This document shows, piece after piece, positions 45,036-50,356 of a stretch of 50,356 bases of DNA (positions are counted from its first letter, which is position 1; each line of letters starts with the position of its first letter). The DNA is taken from the NCBI GenBank assembly GCA_023133295.1, contig JAGLWT010000058.1, positions 1 to 50,356 on the forward strand, given 5' to 3'. Origin of the DNA: a bacterium (GTDB lineage: Bacteria; AUK180). Made by a program: the position numbers and the translations under genes. The notes under the pieces are model-generated. The model was not told the DNA's origin and did not search any database. It saw only the letters and a program-made list of their open reading frames with translations.

Positions 45036-47326
45036 TGTTTAAGGAAGTAAATCATAGCAGATTGAAGGTTGACGGATTATCACTTGCCGCCGGAAAAGCC
45101 CTTTTTGTGGATGATATGGATTTCAGGGAGCTTCTGATAGTGAAATTCATGAAGAGCCCTCATGCCCATGCGGAAATCCTGAGCATAGATACCTCCGCTG
45201 CGGAAGCTTTTCCCGGGGTGCATGCGGTCATTCATCATGGAAATACCCCCAGGATACCCCATACTACCGCCGGTCAAGGGCATCCCGAGCCATCGCCATA
45301 TGATACATATATGTTCGACAAGAAAGTACGATATGTCGGAGACCCGGTCGCCGCTGTTGCCGCCGATACCGCTGAGATCGCTTTAGAGGCGATTAAGCTG
45401 ATAAAGGTGGAATACAAGGAATTGGAAGCTGTGCTCAGCATTGCGGATGCCTCTAAACCCGGTGTTCCCGTTATTCATGACGAAGAGGATTCCTTTGGAA
45501 TATACGATAGGGAGAAAAACCTTGCCGGCCATGTCGATGTGAAGGTCGGAGATGTTGAAAAAGCCCTGGCTGACTCGGAATTTACAGTGGAGTATGAGAT
45601 CGAGACACATTACAGTCAGCACACTCCTATTGAACCCCATATCTGCATCTCTTATCTTGAGGAAAAGGGCAGATTGGTCATACGGACATCAACACAGGTT
45701 CCTTTCCATGTCAGAAGGATCTGCGCAAAGGTCCTAGAGATGCCGGAAAAGAACATCCGGGTCGTCAAGCCGAGGATCGGCGGGGGATTCGGGACCAAGC
45801 AGGAGGTCTATCTCGAGTATTATGCGGGAATGATAACAAAGCTTACCGGCCGTCCCGCGAAGATCGAATTGACCAGAGAAGAGGAATTCATCTCAAGAAC
45901 ACGGCATCCGATGGCGGTGAAGGTCAAGCTCGGAGCGAATGGCGACGGAATGCTTAATGCTGTAGAGATGGATGTTATCTCAAATACCGGCGCGTATGGC
46001 TCACATGCTCTCACGGTCATGTTCAATGCCGGCAGTAAATGCCTGCCGCTTTACGGAGCAAAGAATGTGCGTTTCAACGGCAGTACGGTTTATACGAATC
46101 TTCCGGTTGCCGGAGCATATAGAGGTTATGGAGCGACACAGGGATATGCATGCCTCGAACAGGCAATGGACATTCTGGCGGAGAAGCTCAAGATGTGCCC
46201 CGTACAGTTAAGAAAGATAAATCACATCAAAAAGGATGAGACCTCTCCCATATTCGCGGCACTTGGCGAAGGAAAAGAGGGTGTGCCTCAATTTATCAAG
46301 TCCACCGCCCTTTCAGAGATCATTGAATGGGGAGAAGAGGGGCTGAATTGGTCGGATACCAAACCCCATACGGAGAAGACGGGAAGGATTAGAAGAGGAA
46401 AGGGTATGGCGATATTCATGCAGGGTTCGGGAATCCCTCTTGTTGATATGGCATCCGCTTCAATAAAGATAAACGATGACGGTTCCTTCAATCTGAATGT
46501 CGGCGCCACGGATCTTGGTACGGGTTCGGATACAGTATTGTCACAGATCGCCGCTGAGGCATTGGAGACAACGACCGATAACATTATTATATATTCCTCT
46601 GATACCGATATGACACCTTTTGATGTAGGTGCTTATGCATCCTCAACCACTTATATTTCAGGCGGCGCGGTGAAGGTGACAGGTGAAGAAGTACTGAAAC
46701 AGATCCGCATGGTCGCGGCTGATATGCTCAAATGTTCCCGAGAAGAAATTGAGCTCAAGAACAGTATTGCCACAAGCAAGAAGGACGGAAAGACCAAGAC
46801 ATACGGCGATATCGCGAAATATGCTCTTTATATCAATAATCAATTCCAGATCGGCTATATCGGCTCGCATATCTCTCCTGTATCTCCGCCGCCCTTCATG
46901 GGTGTCTTCACCGAGATAGAGGTTGACACATGGACGGGCAAGATCGAGATAATAAAGTATATGTGCGGTGTGGATTGCGGCACCGCGATCAACCCCAAAC
47001 TCGCCGAAGGGCAGGTTGAAGGCGCGGTTGTCAACGGCCTTTCCTATGCTTTGACCGAGGGCTATCTCTTCAATAAAAAGGGAAAGATGATGAATGGAAG
47101 CTTTCAGGATTACAAGATCTACAATATTGAAGATGTTCAAGGCCTGGAGATCAAATTATTCAGCACATTCGAGCCATCGGGGCCATTCGGCGCGAAATCG
47201 GTTTCCGAGATAGGCATAAACGGCCCCATTCCGGCGATCGCGAATGCGCTTTACAATGCTGTCGGTGTCCGAGCGGTGCGTTTCCCCATGAAACCTGAAT
47301 ATATTCTGGAGCTTATGGAAAAATGA
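45035..47326 (+). CDS. Molybdenum hydroxylase large subunit (Mo-cofactor, XdhA/CoxL-like)
   Basis: 763 residues, typical. Family segments: IGGGFGTKQEVYLEY (family GGGFGGK), GAYRGYGATQG in the cofactor loop, VGATDLGTGSDTVLSQIAAE, YMCGVDCGTAINPKLAEGQ and the catalytic Glu in GAKSVSEIGING (family GxKGVGE). The CO-dehydrogenase Cys loop (CSFR) is absent, so CO oxidation is excluded. It hydroxylates a heterocycle or aldehyde; xanthine dehydrogenase is plausible given the deaminase downstream, but the substrate-pocket residues are not diagnostic to me. It overlaps the next gene by 4 nt. Confidence 0.85.
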   Translation: MFKEVNHSRLKVDGLSLAAGKALFVDDMDFRELLIVKFMKSPHAHAEILSIDTSAAEAFPGVHAVIHHGNTPRIPHTTAGQGHPEPSPYDTYMFDKKVRYVGDPVAAVAADTAEIALEAIKLIKVEYKELEAVLSIADASKPGVPVIHDEEDSFGIYDREKNLAGHVDVKVGDVEKALADSEFTVEYEIETHYSQHTPIEPHICISYLEEKGRLVIRTSTQVPFHVRRICAKVLEMPEKNIRVVKPRIGGGFGTKQEVYLEYYAGMITKLTGRPAKIELTREEEFISRTRHPMAVKVKLGANGDGMLNAVEMDVISNTGAYGSHALTVMFNAGSKCLPLYGAKNVRFNGSTVYTNLPVAGAYRGYGATQGYACLEQAMDILAEKLKMCPVQLRKINHIKKDETSPIFAALGEGKEGVPQFIKSTALSEIIEWGEEGLNWSDTKPHTEKTGRIRRGKGMAIFMQGSGIPLVDMASASIKINDDGSFNLNVGATDLGTGSDTVLSQIAAEALETTTDNIIIYSSDTDMTPFDVGAYASSTTYISGGAVKVTGEEVLKQIRMVAADMLKCSREEIELKNSIATSKKDGKTKTYGDIAKYALYINNQFQIGYIGSHISPVSPPPFMGVFTEIEVDTWTGKIEIIKYMCGVDCGTAINPKLAEGQVEGAVVNGLSYALTEGYLFNKKGKMMNGSFQDYKIYNIEDVQGLEIKLFSTFEPSGPFGAKSVSEIGINGPIPAIANALYNAVGVRAVRFPMKPEYILELMEK

Positions 47327-48690
47327 AAATTTTCATCAAGAATATCGATGTTCTCGAAACCGTTACACAAGGGAGACACAACAATATTGACATCCTGATC
47401 AACGATAATGTGATCGAGAAAATCGAGAAGAATATCCCTTCACTGGATGTGGACAGGGAGATCGATGCTTCCGGCCTGGTCTGCCTTCCCGGATTTGTGA
47501 ACACGCATCATCACTTCTATCAGACATTTACAAGGAATCTGCCGGCCGCTCAGAATGTTGAGCTCTTTGACTGGCTTAAATTCCACTACCCGGTTTGGGA
47601 GAAATTTGACAGAGAGGATATTTATGTGTCCGCCAAGGTTGCTCTTGCTGAGATGATGCTTACCGGCGTAACCACGACGACGGATCATCTTTACCTTTAC
47701 AATAGTGCAGCAGCGGGCGGATGGATAGAAGAGGAAATAAAGGCGGCTAAGGAACTCGGAGTGAGATTCTATCCCACAAGGGGATCTATGTCGCTTTCGG
47801 TCAAGGATGGCGGCCTGCCTCCTGATTCGGTGGTTCAAACGGAAAACAGGATCATGCAGCATATAGAAGAGGTAGTCGCGAAATTTCACGATGTACAGCG
47901 CTACTCAATGCTTCGTATCTCTCTAGCGCCATGCTCACCCTTTTCGGTAACAGGCAAATTGATGAAGATGACAGCGGAATACGCGAAGAAGAATAATCTT
48001 CTGATACATACACATGTTGCTGAAACTGCCGATGAAGAACAGTTCTGCATCGAAAAATTCGGCAATAGGCCTTATTATTATCTCAAAGACATGGGTTGGG
48101 CGGAAAGTAATGCCTGGTATGCCCATTGTGTTCATCTGAATGACGAAGAATTAAAGGATATGGCATTGAACGGCGTGGGAGTCGCTCATTGCCCCTCTTC
48201 CAATATGCGCTTGGGTTCAGGTATTGCCCGGATCTCCAAGATGCTGGAATTGGGTGTCAAGGTTTCCCTTGCTGTTGACGGCTCTGCCTCCAATGATGCC
48301 TCAGATTTCCTGGGGGAGATGAGACAAATGCTTCTGCTTTCGCGCGTCGGCTTCGGTGCCTCTTCGATGAAGACGATGGATGTTATCCGAACAGCTACCA
48401 TGGGCGGCGCACAGGTGCTTCATTGGGCGGATGATATCGGGTCATTGGAAGTAGGCAAGGCGGCTGATCTCAATCTTTGGTCTTTGGATGATATCTCCTA
48501 TGCCGGTGCCCAATCCGATCCGGTCGCCGCATTGATTTTCTCAGGGCGTAAGCACGAAGCCCGTTATGTGATGGTCAACGGAGAAATAACCGTGGCAAAT
48601 GGCCGTCTCACTAAAGTGGATCAGGATGAATTAAGAAAGGAAGCCTTTGAAAGAAGCAGCGCCCTTTGGAAAAGAGCGGGAGTGGTCTGA
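47323..48690 (+). CDS. 8-oxoguanine deaminase/hydroxyatrazine hydrolase-like amidohydrolase
   Basis: 455 residues. Zinc motif FVNTHHHFYQTFTRNLPAAQ (~59-78), VTTTTDHLYL, TRGSMSLSVKDGGLPPDSVV (a string typical of the 8-oxoguanine deaminase group), HTHVAETADEEQF, YAHCVHLNDEE and LAVDGSASND carry the expected His and Asp ligands. Such enzymes replace an exocyclic amine by water; 8-oxoguanine would give urate. ATGA coupling with the Mo hydroxylase implies that both work on one purine-like substrate. The related SsnA family is an alternative. Confidence 0.78.
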   Translation: MKIFIKNIDVLETVTQGRHNNIDILINDNVIEKIEKNIPSLDVDREIDASGLVCLPGFVNTHHHFYQTFTRNLPAAQNVELFDWLKFHYPVWEKFDREDIYVSAKVALAEMMLTGVTTTTDHLYLYNSAAAGGWIEEEIKAAKELGVRFYPTRGSMSLSVKDGGLPPDSVVQTENRIMQHIEEVVAKFHDVQRYSMLRISLAPCSPFSVTGKLMKMTAEYAKKNNLLIHTHVAETADEEQFCIEKFGNRPYYYLKDMGWAESNAWYAHCVHLNDEELKDMALNGVGVAHCPSSNMRLGSGIARISKMLELGVKVSLAVDGSASNDASDFLGEMRQMLLLSRVGFGASSMKTMDVIRTATMGGAQVLHWADDIGSLEVGKAADLNLWSLDDISYAGAQSDPVAALIFSGRKHEARYVMVNGEITVANGRLTKVDQDELRKEAFERSSALWKRAGVV

Positions 48691-48692
48691 AA

Positions 48693-49913
48693 ATGAAGAA
48701 AGATCAATTTTTAAAACTCCTTGATATATTTAGAATATCTCCAATGGAAACGGATTTCGAACGCCTTGTTTATAAGAAAGAACGCCTGAGCTCCATGGAG
48801 TATCATCTCATTACAGGGGAGAATTTCGGACTTGCCGGGAATTTCGGTACAGGCAAGACCAGTACGCTCAATTATCTGCAACAGCTCATTGAGAAAAAGA
48901 AAATGGGAGTGGTGATCAGAATAAATAATACGCTCTGTAATGAGGATGTATTCCTGCGCCAACTGCTTTTCAAGCTCTTAGAGAAGAATATCGTGAAGAA
49001 AATATACTCCAGGGACATTGAAGATTTCAAGAAAATGATCCGCTCTACACAATCTCTGGAAGATTTCCTCCGTTCCCTGATCTATTATGAGCCGCGGAAA
49101 CAACTTGATCATGCCAGGGTAATCACGCTTTATAAAGAATATCTGAAGGAAACATCTTCCTCTGAAGAGGAACTCGATTTCATTTTCAACAGTTATACCC
49201 TAAAGAATATTGTCGCGGAGATCTTCAGATGCTCGCCCCGCAGAATATTTATTCTTGTAGATGATTATGATAAATTTACCGTGGACCCGTTATCCAAAGA
49301 GGGCGGTGAGAATCGACTTGGAATGTTTTTGACCTCGCTTAAGGATGTAACCGAATTTTCCAAGACCACATGGGTGTTCGCTCTGCCGCAATCCTATTAT
49401 AAGAGATTTAATGTTGCGGTTCCCTATGATGACGAATTGAATTTCCTGGGTGTTCTCGGGCAAGTGTACATCTTCCTGAATTTATCCGTGAAAGAGACGA
49501 GGAAATATCTGGTTGACCGTTTGTCGCAAATTGACATGTATATGAATCAGATCATGGACGAGGACAGTTTTAAACTGGTCTATTTGCTGTCGAGGGGTAA
49601 TCCAAAGATGATAAATCACATTGTAAAGACAGCCCTCTATTCTATAAAGGTCAGGAAAAAGAAACGGATAGGGATAGATGATGTCCTTGATATACTGCGG
49701 GATTCCGATAAATACGATGACCGTGATATCAGCATCATTGAGTACATCACGGAAACAGGCAGAACCTTTTCAAATGACCGTCTTCTTCTTGATAAACTCA
49801 AGATCGATAATGTACCTCTCCTGATGCGTCTTGAAAGATTAAAGGAGAAGGGGCTGCTGAAATCGGAATTCTATGAAACCATAAAATACTTTCACTTGGA
49901 CTATGAAGGATAA
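48693..49913 (+). CDS. AAA/STAND-type ATPase (Cdc6- or ExeA-like)
   Basis: 406 residues from ATG 48693, just after the deaminase stop; an earlier TTG would extend into that gene. P-loop GNFGTGKTS (Lys55), Walker B IFILVDDYDKF (Asp190-Asp191), sensor-like WVFALPQSYYKRF and a helical lid with LLSRGNPKMINHIVKTAL. The C-terminus (~345-406) looks like a winged helix. The layout resembles ORC/Cdc6-like and GspA/ExeA ATPases, which sense a partner rather than move along DNA. It overlaps a small membrane protein by 11 nt, suggesting a two-part complex. Function not assigned. Confidence 0.7.
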   Translation: MKKDQFLKLLDIFRISPMETDFERLVYKKERLSSMEYHLITGENFGLAGNFGTGKTSTLNYLQQLIEKKKMGVVIRINNTLCNEDVFLRQLLFKLLEKNIVKKIYSRDIEDFKKMIRSTQSLEDFLRSLIYYEPRKQLDHARVITLYKEYLKETSSSEEELDFIFNSYTLKNIVAEIFRCSPRRIFILVDDYDKFTVDPLSKEGGENRLGMFLTSLKDVTEFSKTTWVFALPQSYYKRFNVAVPYDDELNFLGVLGQVYIFLNLSVKETRKYLVDRLSQIDMYMNQIMDEDSFKLVYLLSRGNPKMINHIVKTALYSIKVRKKKRIGIDDVLDILRDSDKYDDRDISIIEYITETGRTFSNDRLLLDKLKIDNVPLLMRLERLKEKGLLKSEFYETIKYFHLDYEG

Positions 49914-50211
49914 AGATCTCGGATTACCGTTATTATTATTACTCTTGCTGGTACTTCTTCTGCTCGTAAACGCCCTTGCCGCGGTGAGGGTTTATGAGGT
50001 CGTCGGCATAACCTCTACGGAAGTGCTCATAAAGCAGGGGGATGAGCTCTTTCTAATGAATATCGGCCAAAAGAGCAGGGGAATCGAGATCGAGAAGATC
50101 ATGTTCACACACGCTTTGATAAACGGGAAGAAACTCAAGGTAGGCGATACCTTCGCCGTTCTCTCAAGTGGCTGGATGCCAATGGAAGGGATTTATGGAT
50201 CAGAACACTAG
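49903..50211 (+). CDS. Small bitopic membrane protein paired with the AAA ATPase
   Basis: 102 residues. The N-terminus is a very Leu-rich helix ([20 protein letters not shown]), encoded partly by four TTA codons in a row. A ~75-residue beta-rich domain follows (VYEVVGITSTEVLIKQGDEL...), faintly like GspC/PilP-type periplasmic domains. Topology is probably in-to-out with the domain in the periplasm. It overlaps the ATPase gene, so the two are coupled. I recognise no family; it could also be a short sensor or anchor. Confidence 0.6.
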   Translation: MKDKDLGLPLLLLLLLVLLLLVNALAAVRVYEVVGITSTEVLIKQGDELFLMNIGQKSRGIEIEKIMFTHALINGKKLKVGDTFAVLSSGWMPMEGIYGSEH

Positions 50212-50356
50212 TGTTGTGATCCATAAATAGAGGTTAGAGGCTAGAGGTTAGTGCAGAGAGGAGTAGATACCCTCTCCAAATATTCATTGTTCATTTCTTC
50301 ATTATTCACTATTTTTCGTCATTCCCAACTAGATTGGGAATCCATCTTTTCATTAT
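50212..50356 (+). repeat. Terminal repeat mosaic
   Basis: AGAGGTTAGAGG-type minirepeats (about 50228-50252), then ATACCCTCTCCAA plus TTCATTGTTCATT-like units shared with 11.6 kb. It ends in a GTCATTCCC...GGGAATCCATC string (50318-50348) with a TTCCCAA/TTGGGAA hairpin (50322-50340). No gene is visible. Confidence 0.7.

Noticed and set aside
45035..47326. Carbon monoxide dehydrogenase large subunit
   Set aside because: The subunit order matches coxMSL, but the active-site CSFR loop is replaced by AYRGYGATQG, so CO oxidation is not supported.

Overview
The window comes from a diderm (LPS-making) bacterium. It carries lpxK, two heptosyltransferases, a heptose-bisphosphate phosphatase, RlpA and several lipoproteins. 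The same cell uses RNase Y, an AddAB/RexAB-type nuclease and M42 peptidase, and it has many TTG starts and intergenic spaces filled with short repeats. That mix does not look proteobacterial and fits an uncultured lineage, but I cannot name the phylum from sequence alone.

Layout. 1-2.3 kb: tail of a probable prepilin-peptidase-like gene, a TPR protein and an M23 endopeptidase. 2.2-6.4 kb (minus): a tightly overlapping envelope operon lpxK - heptosyltransferase - heptosyltransferase - gmhB-like - rlpA, driven by a promoter so close to lpxK that its mRNA is probably leaderless. 6.4-9.8 kb: a secreted FlgD-Ig-like protein, a PilB/GspE ATPase and a long TPR protein. 9.9-15.2 kb: a hotdog thioesterase, then MoxR ATPase, DUF58 and TgpA-like transglutaminase, interrupted by a 0.7-kb block of repeats. 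15.2-17.7 kb: an AT-rich accessory patch with orphan membrane proteins, a split small ORF and an ArsR-like regulator surrounded by repeated copies of an 18-bp palindrome. 17.7-39.1 kb: one long plus-strand run of abutting genes: rny, an extended deoC, eno, ftsB/divIC, a dihydropyrimidinase-like hydrolase, a deoxynucleoside kinase, an ABC exporter pair, asnS, an acyl-CoA synthetase, an M42 peptidase, a phosphoesterase, cinA, thpR, addB and addA.

39.1-41.6 kb is a second accessory patch. An SUMF1/FGE-like lipoprotein with a recent 37-codon internal duplication is bracketed by direct and inverted repeats and a 34-bp perfect palindrome. It is followed by a stand-alone PD-(D/E)XK-like nuclease and a 150-bp REPIN-like element. 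41.7-50.2 kb: an MBL-fold hydrolase, then an operon with an imidazolonepropionase-like hydrolase, a three-subunit molybdenum hydroxylase and an 8-oxoguanine-deaminase-like hydrolase, whose promoter also implies a leaderless start. It ends with an AAA ATPase and a small bitopic membrane protein.

The best candidates for something undescribed are: the imidazolone/Mo-hydroxylase/purine-deaminase operon with no other hut genes; the 213-residue extension on DeoC with its own internal ribosome binding site; the ArsR gene embedded in its own decayed copies; the repeat-bracketed FGE-like lipoprotein; and the ATPase plus membrane-anchor pair at the right end. Most of the rest is ordinary core biology.
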